From contig JAGLON010000039.1 of the NCBI GenBank assembly GCA_023138975.1, positions 1 through 64,000 of the forward strand: a stretch of DNA of 64,000 bases. Reading direction: 5' to 3'. The notes beneath the pieces were generated by a model that saw only the letters and a program-made list of their open reading frames with translations, had not been told where the DNA came from and did not search any database. Source of the DNA: Candidatus Zixiibacteriota bacterium (lineage in GTDB: Bacteria; Zixibacteria; MSB-5A5; GN15; JAAZOE01). This document shows, one piece after another, positions 7,467 through 17,506 of the stretch. Positions within the stretch are counted from its first letter, which is position 1. Each line of letters begins with the position of its first letter. The translations under genes were made by a program, and so were the position numbers.

Positions 7467-8582
7467 GTGAAGAGATCAATTCGAAATGTGCTGTTAGTTG
7501 TATTCGTTCTTATGGCGTCCAGTTTGAACGCCGAAGTGGTTACCGAGGCGACAATTGGCAGTGGATATCAAGGAAATCTTTTTAATGACTCGAACTCGAC
7601 GAGTGATTCTTATGCTTCTATTGGTATGGGTCTTAAATACTACCCTCTGGCATCCACCCAGTTTTCGGCTGGAGCCCAGTACAACGCGTTTACAAGCTAC
7701 AGCGATTTATCCAATCTTAGCGGTCATCTCTCAGCTATATTCATTCCAACCCCTGAAGCCTCACCATTCTCAATTGCACTAGTGGGGGATCTGGGAGTCC
7801 GGAGATTTGGTAAGCTGTATGAACTGTATGATCAAGTGGAAGCCACGGTTGGCGCAGATTTAGGTTATCGAGTTACTCCCTGGGCATACTTGCAGTCATC
7901 TGTTACCTATTTTGAAAACAATTATTCAAACTCTGATTTTGGCTCAAGTCGTGGTTTTAGTCTGGTTATGCTTGTCAATCTCACAGTTTTGAAGACCAAT
8001 GCGCTTTCACTCAAGGCGGATTACTCGCATCGATCATTTGATCAGCCGACATTGACACAAGAGGGAAGCGTCAATACACAGGCCAATGGTCAGGACAAAT
8101 CAGAGGCTTTTGACATAACCGGTATTGTACTGCAATACTCGCGCCCATTGGGTGAGCGGACGGGACTTAACTTATCTATCGGACATCGCCAATTACACGT
8201 GAACAACGATTATACTGTCCTGGGCTACACAATTGATTATCTTTCTCCATGGTCGGATTTATGGGAAGGGATGAGTTTCTCCGGTGGCCTGAAACATATT
8301 TTTCACAGGCAAATCACGACCGAACTCTCATTTGCCTACTATGATAAAAACTATGTGGATGTTATGGAACTTGCTGACACTGACAGTGAAACTTATTGGC
8401 GAGATACTCGGGATGACAAATTGACGACAATGTCGCTATCTATCTCGAAGTCGATATCAATACAGAATGGGAAGCAGCTCACACCAGTTATCTATGTGGG
8501 ATATCGTAAGAACCAATCCACCACAAGCTTCTTCGACTATGAAGACATCCTGGCTTCGATCTCTTTGAAGATGGGGTTCTAG
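7467..8582 (+). CDS. Outer-membrane beta-barrel protein (hypothetical)
   Basis: A protein of about 371 residues. It begins with a signal peptide (VKRSIRNVLLVVFVLMASSLNA), then alternating hydrophobic/polar strands through to a C-terminal strand ending in phenylalanine (SISLKMGF), typical of barrels inserted by the BAM complex. I choose GTG 7467 as start because AGAGGGG lies 7 bases before it and the signal peptide begins there; the longer frame from 7410 would put an uncharged stretch ahead of the signal. Strands are long and Tyr-rich, as in putative beta-barrel porins (BBP2-like), but I cannot name a family. Substrate unknown. Confidence 0.8.
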   Translation: MKRSIRNVLLVVFVLMASSLNAEVVTEATIGSGYQGNLFNDSNSTSDSYASIGMGLKYYPLASTQFSAGAQYNAFTSYSDLSNLSGHLSAIFIPTPEASPFSIALVGDLGVRRFGKLYELYDQVEATVGADLGYRVTPWAYLQSSVTYFENNYSNSDFGSSRGFSLVMLVNLTVLKTNALSLKADYSHRSFDQPTLTQEGSVNTQANGQDKSEAFDITGIVLQYSRPLGERTGLNLSIGHRQLHVNNDYTVLGYTIDYLSPWSDLWEGMSFSGGLKHIFHRQITTELSFAYYDKNYVDVMELADTDSETYWRDTRDDKLTTMSLSISKSISIQNGKQLTPVIYVGYRKNQSTTSFFDYEDILASISLKMGF

Positions 8583-8692
8583 TAAGTTTTAATCGTAATA
8601 AAGAACTGTCCCCATTGTCTCGGAAACAGTCATAATTATTTCACAACTTTAGGTTGTTGATTCTTTAACAAGGCTTGAAGATTCATCAGGGA

Positions 8693-8713
8693 AGCCCCCT
8701 ATGAAAGGGGGCT
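8693..8713. terminator. GC-rich hairpin between convergent genes
   Basis: AGCCCCCT pairs with AGGGGGCT around a small loop between two convergent barrel genes. No strong T-tract is present on either strand, so it is a weak bidirectional terminator candidate. Confidence 0.5.
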
Positions 8714-8750
8714 GTTCCGATTAGTTTATGTATTGCAGAATAGATTTCTT

Positions 8751-10046
8751 CTAGAATGAGAAACCCAATGAAAATTCCCACTGATCCATTTCCAAATCAA
8801 TAGTTTGAGTTCCGGGAACCTCCATGGGATTGGGACCGCTAACTTTATTAGAAAAGGCTCGCATTACTGAAAAGCTCAATTCTTTCCCGCCGCACATTTT
8901 TCGAGAGAAACCGAAAGTCAGGTGCTGTTCAATTACGCCGGGAGCGAGGATGTTGAACATCATTTCATCTTCTGGAATTGGCTGTTGATCACTGAATGAA
9001 TAGCCGAGTCTCAAAGGCATGTCAACGATTCCCTCCCATTCGAGACCGAACTTGAAAACGGTCATATCTTCCCAGCCGAAACCGGATCCATTTTCATTTC
9101 CAAGTAAGACGCCCTGTTGAAAATTAGCCGGATTCATGGGATTGGCAATTGATTTAACGTCACTGTAAAATATCTGCTGTATATCTGCCGCTAGGGTAAG
9201 AGTACGAGACAGATCGACAGCTATGCCAGCCGTCCAAGTGGCTGGAATATCAAAATCACCCTTTTCCGCAAATAGACCGGCATATTCGTCGAATTCAGTC
9301 ATAAATATCTTAGTTTGGTAAGAACCGCCAATATGGAGACCATTGATTGGCTCTCCCAAATAACCGATGCGGAGACCAAATCCATTGGAGCCGCTGGCAT
9401 CGTTATCCGTTAGTTTAGTACCGTCTTCAGAAAAACCGCCGAAGGCCTGTAGACCTTTTGCTTCGAAGCGCTGATAAGCAAAAATGCCTGCGATACCGGC
9501 AGAGTGCTTATCAGATAATTTTTGCGCCAATGTAGTCGAAACAAACAATTGAATCAGATTGATACCGGTTGGTTGAGTGACTGGTGCCATTGGATTATTG
9601 TACACTTTCGCATCCCAATCAGTGTTCATACCGCCATTGCCGTAGATGGTAACACCAAGCGAGGTCTTTGGGCTGAGCATCCAGTTTGCGGCCAGTCCGG
9701 GAATGATGAATGTCGTGCTTCCACTTTCCAGAGATCCGGGCGTTAGCGGAAAAGTTCCCATTTGACCAGAAGGAGTTCCGGTTACCGTGTGGCTTCGATT
9801 GGGATTAAATAGCGAAAAACCTATATCGTAGCGATTGCCAAGACCGACCATTCCGGCCGGATTGGTCGCGGTTACGAATGCATCGCGCGGCAGGGCCGCT
9901 GCAACACCAGCCATTGATTTACTTTGGACACCATAGCCATGGCTAAAGTAGCCGTTGGTAGCTTGAGCACAAGGATTAAATGCCAGTGCGAGGATTACTA
10001 AAGCGCCGACAAAAAACGTAAGTGACTTAAGATGTGACTGTAACAT
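8751..10046 (-). CDS. OmpP1/FadL/TodX-family outer-membrane transport protein
   Basis: A 431-residue protein with a signal peptide followed by ATNGYFSHGYG, the conserved plug/N-terminal motif of OmpP1/FadL proteins, then SMAGVAAALPRDAFVTATNPAGM, which matches the family's NPA motif region. It ends in FSLGFSF, a barrel-sorting strand. FadL-type channels carry hydrophobic molecules across the outer membrane. An AGGAAA site precedes ATG 10046. It lies 23 bases downstream of the octaheme cytochrome gene in the same direction, so the two are almost certainly one transcript; why a FadL-like channel is paired with a cytochrome lipoprotein is open. Confidence 0.92.
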   Translation of the reverse strand: MLQSHLKSLTFFVGALVILALAFNPCAQATNGYFSHGYGVQSKSMAGVAAALPRDAFVTATNPAGMVGLGNRYDIGFSLFNPNRSHTVTGTPSGQMGTFPLTPGSLESGSTTFIIPGLAANWMLSPKTSLGVTIYGNGGMNTDWDAKVYNNPMAPVTQPTGINLIQLFVSTTLAQKLSDKHSAGIAGIFAYQRFEAKGLQAFGGFSEDGTKLTDNDASGSNGFGLRIGYLGEPINGLHIGGSYQTKIFMTEFDEYAGLFAEKGDFDIPATWTAGIAVDLSRTLTLAADIQQIFYSDVKSIANPMNPANFQQGVLLGNENGSGFGWEDMTVFKFGLEWEGIVDMPLRLGYSFSDQQPIPEDEMMFNILAPGVIEQHLTFGFSRKMCGGKELSFSVMRAFSNKVSGPNPMEVPGTQTIDLEMDQWEFSLGFSF

Positions 10047-10069
10047 AATATCGTTTCCTAATGTTAAGT

Positions 10070-11950
10070 TTAGTTTCTCGGTTCTTCCAGAGATTCAATT
10101 TCTGCATCATCATAACCAAGGTTCTTAAAATCCATCACCCCGTTTTGGGAATGACAACTATTGCACGTCAAAGCTCCGTCGCGACGGATAGCATGGCTGG
10201 CCTCCAAAAGGGCATCCTGAGGAATCCAACGAGGCTCGACCTGGCGATTGCTTGAAGCGTCATCGTAGGCGCACCGATTCCAGCCATCGATATCCATAAA
10301 GCGCATGAATTTGTCCATCATGTATACATCAAACATCCAACCATACATCTTCTTCATCATGGGATGCTCCATCTCTCTTGACGCTGCCAGATCGGGATCA
10401 CCGGTGTTGTAGTAGGTTGGCAGATTATAAGGCAGATACATACCGCCAAAGGGACCCATATTCTGAAGGTCAATATGCTGTCGGCCGTTAAACAGTTTCA
10501 TCGGATAGATTTTTGAAGGACGTCCGTTTTGAGCTATTGGCCGCATCGTCTCTTCATACCAGGCAGAATAGTCAAAGTCCGCAAACTCAGGCCAAATATT
10601 GGTCGGTTTGTAGAACGAGTAGAGGTTTTTTCCATTAGGATTATCACCAATAGGATTGCCGAGGAAAGTGCCGTCACCATTCCACCAGGCATAAATTATA
10701 CCTTTACCCGGTTCAGTTTCCTTTTTAATGTCGGTGTATACATATATCCCGGGGTGTTCCTCAAATTCCGGAGTGGCGAAGTCGCGGAAAGTAGCATTGT
10801 CTTTCTGAAGGCTGGGGATGTGGCAGGTCTGGCAAGCTATTTTATCAATATGATCGTTATAAGCATCAGCCAATTCCTGGTTTTCTTCGTGAGGCGCCTC
10901 CCCATGACAGTTTTCACAAGCAACCTCGACATGAGGTAGATCATTTGCCATCATCGTGGTTGTATGAGTACCCTTGGCGATATAGTGACCCTGAGTCTGA
11001 TGGCACTCGATGCAATCCACTCCAGCAGCGGCATGAACGTCCCAGGTTGGGCTAAACGGCGTGCCTCTTTTACTTCCGGGATGTTTGATGCGAGGTCTTG
11101 TTGTCCCCCCATTAACCATACTTTCAAAGAAAGATGAGTCAGCCTGATCAACATAAATGTCACCACCAAAGTTGTGTTGATGACAGCGTAAACAAGTCTG
11201 TGATGTCGGTGCGGTAACTGACAGGGCCGCGCGTATTGACCGATCCTGATCCCAATACCATCTGCCTTTCTTGTCCTGGATAATCTGCTTACGATTCATG
11301 TCATAACCAACCGAGTGACAAATGAGGCAGTCGATAGCATCTTTCTCACTTTGTCGTGTTCGATATCCAGGCATCATTTCGCCCAGAGGTGCCGTTGTTT
11401 GGCCGCCAATATGACATTGACCACAACCCTCTGATAGAGTATCACCGTTCTCTAGAATGACCGGTGCCGCCCAGGCTGTCATGGCAAAAGAACCCGGTTT
11501 GGGGCAGGGACGGTTGATTTTACCCATGCGGAAATTATCCGCAAGCTGGCCGTTGAATCCATATACATTTGGATGTTCAGTGGTATAAAAACGATAATGC
11601 GATGATGTTGTCAGATTTCGCATCAAATCTTCACTTTTTTCTTCCCCAGTGGCAATCTCTGTGTATGAGATTTTATCATGGCATTTCAGGCATGTCTGGG
11701 GTCCTTGATACGATAAGATACCGGCTTCACGGAATCGATCCACATGTGGGAACTTCCGATCATAGCTCGATAACAATTCCTCAGCAATTCGGGTGAACCC
11801 GTCTGCGGAAATCGTATCAGACACAAATGATACTTTCTCTGGACGATTATGTGCGGGTAACATCTTATTAATTGTACCCGACCACATAGAACAACCGGAA
11901 ATAGCCAAAACTAACCCGGTAATTATAAGAATGGCGGACAGACGACTCAT
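10070..11950 (-). CDS. Octaheme c-type cytochrome lipoprotein, tetrathionate-reductase-like family
   Basis: A 626-residue protein with a lipoprotein signal (LVLAISGCSMW) and exactly eight CxxCH haem sites: CLKCH, CGQCH, CLICH, CLRCH, CIECH, CENCH, CQTCH and CNSCH. The haem count, size and context motifs (TTSSHYRFYT after the first site, DCLICHSV, IACQTCHIP) resemble octaheme tetrathionate reductase (OTR) proteins, which reduce tetrathionate and, in vitro, nitrite and hydroxylamine. The lipid anchor would hold it on the inner or outer membrane facing the periplasm. AAAGGAG precedes the ATG. It heads an operon with the FadL-like gene, and the palindrome at 12109-12124 lies about 160 bases upstream. 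The substrate is inferred by family only. Confidence 0.88.
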   Translation of the reverse strand: MSRLSAILIITGLVLAISGCSMWSGTINKMLPAHNRPEKVSFVSDTISADGFTRIAEELLSSYDRKFPHVDRFREAGILSYQGPQTCLKCHDKISYTEIATGEEKSEDLMRNLTTSSHYRFYTTEHPNVYGFNGQLADNFRMGKINRPCPKPGSFAMTAWAAPVILENGDTLSEGCGQCHIGGQTTAPLGEMMPGYRTRQSEKDAIDCLICHSVGYDMNRKQIIQDKKGRWYWDQDRSIRAALSVTAPTSQTCLRCHQHNFGGDIYVDQADSSFFESMVNGGTTRPRIKHPGSKRGTPFSPTWDVHAAAGVDCIECHQTQGHYIAKGTHTTTMMANDLPHVEVACENCHGEAPHEENQELADAYNDHIDKIACQTCHIPSLQKDNATFRDFATPEFEEHPGIYVYTDIKKETEPGKGIIYAWWNGDGTFLGNPIGDNPNGKNLYSFYKPTNIWPEFADFDYSAWYEETMRPIAQNGRPSKIYPMKLFNGRQHIDLQNMGPFGGMYLPYNLPTYYNTGDPDLAASREMEHPMMKKMYGWMFDVYMMDKFMRFMDIDGWNRCAYDDASSNRQVEPRWIPQDALLEASHAIRRDGALTCNSCHSQNGVMDFKNLGYDDAEIESLEEPRN

Positions 11951-12547
11951 CTATATCTCCTTTATATTACCATTATGTTTCTGAGTAAGTGAATATTTTC
12001 ACAATGCATACCAAAATTCATTTCGTAACCAATTATCTATCAATTCATTAAGATCAATATTAAGACCCCGTTTAACCCGAATGTGCCCTAAATACAAGCT
12101 CACAAAAAGTGAGTTAATACTCACTAATGTCCAGTCGTAGTTTAATGCTTTTTTATCATTTGTCAATAGGGATTAATAGGGATAACGCATAAAATACTGG
12201 ATTAACCTGACTACGATTTCTGATATTTCTGAGTTAAATGAATTTATGAACCGCGATTTTTGCTATTAAGGCAGCACTATTTTTGTCTCCATGCTCCGCT
12301 GTGAGCACGGGGATTTCTTTGCTCTGCCGGGCATTAATGATAAATTTCCTCTCCCTGCAATCTATTCAGTTTTTGTCCATAGTAACGGCAATTTTTCCAT
12401 AATACCGAGAATTGCCAAACAAATAAATGAATAAATTCGTTATTATAGTATCGTGGGTTAATTTTATCCAACTTCTTCTTGGTGATTAGCGGATATTTCC
12501 TATATTTTAGACTAATCAGAAAATTGTTGAAAAGGAAAAACGTGAAT
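11951..12547. other. Divergent intergenic region
   Basis: About 600 A/T-rich bases separate the leftward octaheme operon from the rightward giant secreted protein. I see no gene. It contains the operator-like palindrome cluster at 12099-12124. Confidence 0.5.
12099..12124. promoter_or_regulatory. Palindrome cluster, operator candidate (copy 2)
   Basis: GTGAGTTAATACTCAC (12109-12124) matches the palindrome at 6808-6823 at 14 of 16 positions. An extra half-site CTCAC at 12099-12103 faces the first GTGAG across AAAAA, giving three alternating half-sites. It lies upstream of the octaheme cytochrome gene. Confidence 0.55.
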
Positions 12548-15500
12548 ATGCGAAATCATAAAGCGCTATTTGCTATTATACTGGTAGTCAGTTTGTTGGC
12601 AGGCAATGTCGATGCTCAGGACCAAACATCTCTTCCGGGTGATTCACTCTGGAATTCCGGTTTAGGTATGCCCGGGGTGTCTGGAGAAGTACGGGCAATT
12701 TTATACGATGGTAATAAATTGTGGGTAGGTGGAAGGTTTATAAATGCCTCCGGTGCTTTAGAAAGTCCGAATTTGGCAATTTTAAACCTGGATGACTCTT
12801 CATGGCATAATTCAAATACTCAGTTTACAAGATCAAGCGATGCTATATATGCTATTGTATTAGACCCATCAGACAGTTCAATAATTGTTGCAGGGAATTT
12901 TTCAAGTATTGCAGGTGATTCCTCGATCCAAAATATCGCAAGGTATAATCGTCAACTTGATCAATGGGAATCTGTCAGCGGAATCGGAGAAATTATTGAT
13001 GGTGAAATATACGATGTTGTTGTGGATACATCGGGGCGTATTTTTATCGGCGGTCGTTTTGACAATATCAATGGTGTCCCTATGCATAGACTGGCGAGTT
13101 GGTCGGCAGGATCGGGCTGGGAATCGCTTGTTAAAGATTCTTTAAATAATGGTGGAAGTCTTGGGCATGTCAGAGCTTTGAGTTTATATAAAGACACTCT
13201 CTGGGTTGGCGGATGGTTTAATCAAATTGATACGGTCAGTTCACAGAATTTAGTTTCGTGGGTAGATAACAAATTTATGCCTCTTAAATCTCCCGGACCA
13301 GATCTTGAGGTTTATGATATTTATACAAGATTTGGTGCCAATGGTACTAGTACATCTGTTTATGTTGTCGGGCAGTTTGATATAGTATCTGATACTCTTA
13401 TTGCCAATGGCATTGCAACGTATCATACCGAAGGAATTCCTTTCAATCGTGATATCAATTTTTGGGATACGTGGGGGGATGGTCCTAAGAAACTGAATTC
13501 GGGAAAAATTATTCATACCATTTCATTTGGAGCAAATATATGGGTTGGGGGTCATTTTACAAATGGAGATTCAATTCAAAATATTGCTGTCTTTGCCGGT
13601 GGGGCAATCGGTTGGCAGTCTCCAGAAGATTTCAATAACTCATTGAGTGGTTCTCCAGGGGGATCCTCATCAACTGTTTATGTAATAGAGAATGAACCTA
13701 ATACTCGTCTCAATGAAAATCATAAAGCAATTGGCGGTAAATTCATAACTATTGGAGATAAATACGCTCATGGGTTAGCAATGTTCGATGAAGATTATAA
13801 CCTATCTGAATCTGATTGGGATGTTTTTGGTCAGGGGAGTGTCGGGTATGATATGTATGGACGATTTGAACAAGGTGAAGTAAAAGCTGTTGCGGTAGAT
13901 ACCCTCACAGGCTCAATTTATTACGGTGGTGATTTTGCCGGTATAGGAAATGTTGCTTCTCAAAATATTATACGATGGGATTCAAGCGGATGGCATTCGT
14001 TTGCGGAAGTTCCCGATGCATGGGTGACTGCGATGGCTATGATAAATGATACTCTGTATGTCGCTGGGCATTTTATTCAAATTGGTGCAAATCCAATTTC
14101 AAAAATAGCTCAATGGACCGGAACAGAATGGCTTGCGATGGGAACAATTCCGTTATCTGAAATTAATAAAATTGTACAAGGTGCAGATGGGCGAATTTAT
14201 GTCGGCGGCTACTCCTCAGGGAATTCTCCATTAGTTATTTGGGATGGTGTTTCGTGGACATCGGCAAGTGATTCTCTTTCAGCTCCGTCAACTCCGAGTA
14301 TTTATGATATGATACCTCAACCAGATGGAACAATCATTTGTGCAGGAACCATGACAGGTATTCCGGGTCCTGTCGATTTTATACAATCATTTGGAATTGT
14401 GAAATACAACCCGTCAGAAGATACCTGGTCTAAATATGGATCAAGAGGTGCTTGGATAAATGAAGAATATCCAAGATTTTTCTATGGAACTGCAATCTAT
14501 TCAATAGCATTTGACTTACACGATAAGCTTTGGGCGGTGGGCGATGTAAAGTATCGTATCCTTCAGGAAACAACACAAGGCGTTTTTCGTCAACCACCGG
14601 TTGTACCATGTTTTGAACCAAGAGTTATTAGATCTGACAGTTGTAATCTCTATGTTGGCGGGATAAATGATTCTGTCTCTAATTGTGAGGGAGGAGTTGG
14701 CATTTTCCGTCTGCATGGTCCTTCGGTTGATTTTATGGGATCAGGTATTACTGAAATTTACGATAACGGTTCCGTTAATGACATCGCTCTTTGGAATGAT
14801 AAAGTTATTGCTGTTGGTGATTTTGACCGAGCAGGTGGTCAACCATCAAATGATATAGCTATTTGGGATGGCTATGGTGGATTTGCCGGAGAAGGCGGTA
14901 CCCTTGCTTTTGATACGACTAATTTTGTAGATACCTTGAAATATGGAGATGTCTTTTTACTCTCTTTTATCGCCGATAGTACCGAGGTTGGTACGTTGGA
15001 GTTTTCCTCTGATTCCGGTATAACATGGGTGAGTGTTGTTGAACAGGTGGACCCAGCTATTGTTCTCCCTTGGGTCATACCAAAACTGAATGTCGATTTA
15101 TGCCAATTCCGAACTACAGATTACAAATTTCCTTGTGAAGAGGTTTACAGCCCTACCTTTACAATTTATGCTGACACGAATTTAGAAGTTACTCGACTTA
15201 TTCGTAGGGGACAGATAACCGGATATGTTGAGCCGTTTGTGATGGGACTTCACAGTTGGAATTTTAAAAATTCAAGAGTAAATTTGTGGTCAGACTCTCT
15301 TGTTGCAGAAATTGTGTATCCTGAAGATTTACGAGCTGATGTTGACTCAGTTGAAAATTTCCCTGATTGGTTTCTATTTGTAGATGCTTTTGGCGAAGAT
15401 TGGTGTTATTGGTTTGGTAATACTTCAAGAATGAGACCTCGTGCTCTTTTAACGTGGGAAATAATGCAAAGTGATTGGGGTGGTAGTTGTTATGGATTTT

Positions 15501-17083
15501 CTGTATCCTCTTTACTGTGGTGGACAGCACGACCGTTTAATAGTGGATTAATCTTACCGGATGAATACCTCGATAACTATGAATTAAATAAATTTTCAAG
15601 AGATATTGTCAACAGGCATTGGATCTATCAATGGGGACCCAAACATTTATTAAATACCGCAGTCGTGAGTGGTAATTCACCCTGGCAGACACTTGAAATG
15701 ATTCGGGATGATATGGCCTATTCATTTCCACGATCATTAAGTTTCACATGGAGAAGTTGGAAGAATAAATTAGATTCAACAGATACAGTTATTGATTCTA
15801 CTTGGAAATTTACCGGTCATAATGTTGTTCCATACGCTATTAAGAACGTTCCTGACACAAACGGAATTTATTATATCTATGTGTATGATAATAATGCCCC
15901 CGATGATGCCGATCGGTTTTTGAGAGTTGATTCTATCAACAACACGTGGTCATATCCTGCAGGAGACTTACTTGATACAAACAGCTACTTTGTACCATCA
16001 TTACCGATAAATGAGTATTATGGGTTTGCTACTGACGGGACAAAAGGTAATCTTCTAAAAAGCGCTAATGCGAGTTCAAATATAATACTATCCACATCGG
16101 CGACTGAAGAGATTGTGATAACTGATAGCTCCGGAGGGCAAATAGGAACGTTAAGCAATGTAGAAGTAAATAGTCTCCCCGGTGCGACTCCAGTTTATAC
16201 AAATGACCCCGAATATAAATATGATTATCATAAGAAATATATTCTTCCTGATGGAGAGTATCAAGTTTCTCTTTCTAACTTTCAAAACTCATCAACAAGG
16301 CTGACTTTTGAAGCTGAACAAAGCACTCATGCGTACGAAAGAAATGATGCTTCTCCAACTGATATCGACCGCGTATATTTTGGAGAAGGTATTTCTGTTG
16401 TAAACCAAGACCCGACATTTAAAAATATATCGCTTACATCTGTACTTGCCGGAGATAGTGCTGAACGGTATATCCGGTTTGACTCGCTGGCTCTCTCTCA
16501 AAATGATTCAACGAGTATTGCAATTGATTCTCTTGGTGCTGTTATGATTGAAAACTATGGGCAGAGTAAAAAATATTCTTTTATACTCTGGTATTCCGAT
16601 CATGATACAGATAGCTATACTCAATCACTCACAACGATCACGCTCCCAGCCAATACTAACCATAAAATGGACCCGGCTTGGACAGAACTCGATGCCGGAG
16701 CGATTGTGATATACATTGATACTGATCAGGATGGAATTTTTGAGGATTCCATTATAGCGGATATTGCCACGGATATCTCCGATGAACAAGGGTCAGTACT
16801 ACCGACAAGTTTGGAGTTGGCACAGAATTACCCCAATCCATTCAACCCGTCAACGACAATTGAATTCACAATCAACACTCGCTCCTTTGTTGAACTGGAA
16901 ATACTCAATATACTTGGACAAAAAATCAAAACTCTGATTGCCGAAGATCTTGCTGCCGGCAATTACGAGTATGTCTGGTATGGCAAAGACAACTCGGGCG
17001 GTTCAGCTTCCAGTGGTGTCTACTTTTATCGGCTCAGAGCAGGTGAGCATCAGATGACAAAGAAGATGCTGTTGTTGAAATAG
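12548..17083 (+). CDS. Giant secreted beta-propeller protein with papain-like region and type-A sorting-like C terminus
   Basis: A protein of about 1511 residues with a signal peptide (ALFAIILVVSLLAGNVDA). Residues 30-800 carry many repeats of the form LWVGGRF / IYVGG.F followed by a WDG-type turn, as in kelch or delta-60-like propellers. A papain-like region follows: Cys 981 in GGSCYGFS, His 1091 in TGHNVVPYAI and Asp 1114/Asn 1115 in YVYDNNAP. The last 80 residues (AQNYPNPFNPSTTIEF ... SGVYFYRLRAG ... KKMLLLK) match the FlgD-like/type-A sorting domain used by type IX secretion in FCB bacteria. GTG 12542 and ATG 12548 are both possible starts after AAGGAAA. A terminator follows. The cysteine-peptidase activity is inferred. 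Confidence 0.88.
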   Translation: MRNHKALFAIILVVSLLAGNVDAQDQTSLPGDSLWNSGLGMPGVSGEVRAILYDGNKLWVGGRFINASGALESPNLAILNLDDSSWHNSNTQFTRSSDAIYAIVLDPSDSSIIVAGNFSSIAGDSSIQNIARYNRQLDQWESVSGIGEIIDGEIYDVVVDTSGRIFIGGRFDNINGVPMHRLASWSAGSGWESLVKDSLNNGGSLGHVRALSLYKDTLWVGGWFNQIDTVSSQNLVSWVDNKFMPLKSPGPDLEVYDIYTRFGANGTSTSVYVVGQFDIVSDTLIANGIATYHTEGIPFNRDINFWDTWGDGPKKLNSGKIIHTISFGANIWVGGHFTNGDSIQNIAVFAGGAIGWQSPEDFNNSLSGSPGGSSSTVYVIENEPNTRLNENHKAIGGKFITIGDKYAHGLAMFDEDYNLSESDWDVFGQGSVGYDMYGRFEQGEVKAVAVDTLTGSIYYGGDFAGIGNVASQNIIRWDSSGWHSFAEVPDAWVTAMAMINDTLYVAGHFIQIGANPISKIAQWTGTEWLAMGTIPLSEINKIVQGADGRIYVGGYSSGNSPLVIWDGVSWTSASDSLSAPSTPSIYDMIPQPDGTIICAGTMTGIPGPVDFIQSFGIVKYNPSEDTWSKYGSRGAWINEEYPRFFYGTAIYSIAFDLHDKLWAVGDVKYRILQETTQGVFRQPPVVPCFEPRVIRSDSCNLYVGGINDSVSNCEGGVGIFRLHGPSVDFMGSGITEIYDNGSVNDIALWNDKVIAVGDFDRAGGQPSNDIAIWDGYGGFAGEGGTLAFDTTNFVDTLKYGDVFLLSFIADSTEVGTLEFSSDSGITWVSVVEQVDPAIVLPWVIPKLNVDLCQFRTTDYKFPCEEVYSPTFTIYADTNLEVTRLIRRGQITGYVEPFVMGLHSWNFKNSRVNLWSDSLVAEIVYPEDLRADVDSVENFPDWFLFVDAFGEDWCYWFGNTSRMRPRALLTWEIMQSDWGGSCYGFSVSSLLWWTARPFNSGLILPDEYLDNYELNKFSRDIVNRHWIYQWGPKHLLNTAVVSGNSPWQTLEMIRDDMAYSFPRSLSFTWRSWKNKLDSTDTVIDSTWKFTGHNVVPYAIKNVPDTNGIYYIYVYDNNAPDDADRFLRVDSINNTWSYPAGDLLDTNSYFVPSLPINEYYGFATDGTKGNLLKSANASSNIILSTSATEEIVITDSSGGQIGTLSNVEVNSLPGATPVYTNDPEYKYDYHKKYILPDGEYQVSLSNFQNSSTRLTFEAEQSTHAYERNDASPTDIDRVYFGEGISVVNQDPTFKNISLTSVLAGDSAERYIRFDSLALSQNDSTSIAIDSLGAVMIENYGQSKKYSFILWYSDHDTDSYTQSLTTITLPANTNHKMDPAWTELDAGAIVIYIDTDQDGIFEDSIIADIATDISDEQGSVLPTSLELAQNYPNPFNPSTTIEFTINTRSFVELEILNILGQKIKTLIAEDLAAGNYEYVWYGKDNSGGSASSGVYFYRLRAGEHQMTKKMLLLK

Positions 17084-17105
17084 TTATAAATTGCTATAGA
17101 TTAAG

Positions 17106-17138
17106 AAAAGGACAGGTCTGACTACCTGTCCTTTTTTT
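17106..17138 (+). terminator. Strong rho-independent terminator
   Basis: Stem AAAAGGACAGGT / ACCTGTCCTTTT with a six-base loop and a run of seven T, 23 bases after the stop of the giant secreted protein. Confidence 0.95.
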
Positions 17139-17506
17139 GTGCATTACGGGCCAAACAGGTTTTCCCATCAATTTAATTTCCAGAGACATAATCAGAAAGA
17201 AGTGCCGGATGTGATTATAAGCCCAATTATTGTTGACATGATGCCCAGAAAATGGATATATTTATACACATAGGATTGGTTATGGGGATTAACATGCTTA
17301 CATCACCCAAAATGATCTGCCGGGGCTAAATGATTCACGTTCGAATTAATAAGAAGACTCACAAACAACTGAGGATAGTTGGTCTTTATGAGGATACAAC
17401 CATTCAATTACTAAGTGCAGGTTTATAAATGAAGGAATTAGTTTAGAGTAGATTTTCGGAAACATAATTGAGCATATTGCAGAAAATAAAGATCAAGGAG
17501 GTAGAC
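17139..17506. other. Intergenic region upstream of the HAO-type cytochrome gene
   Basis: About 370 bases with no gene visible. It presumably holds the promoter of the cytochrome gene, but I see no copy of the 16-bp palindrome found upstream of the other octaheme gene. Confidence 0.5.
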
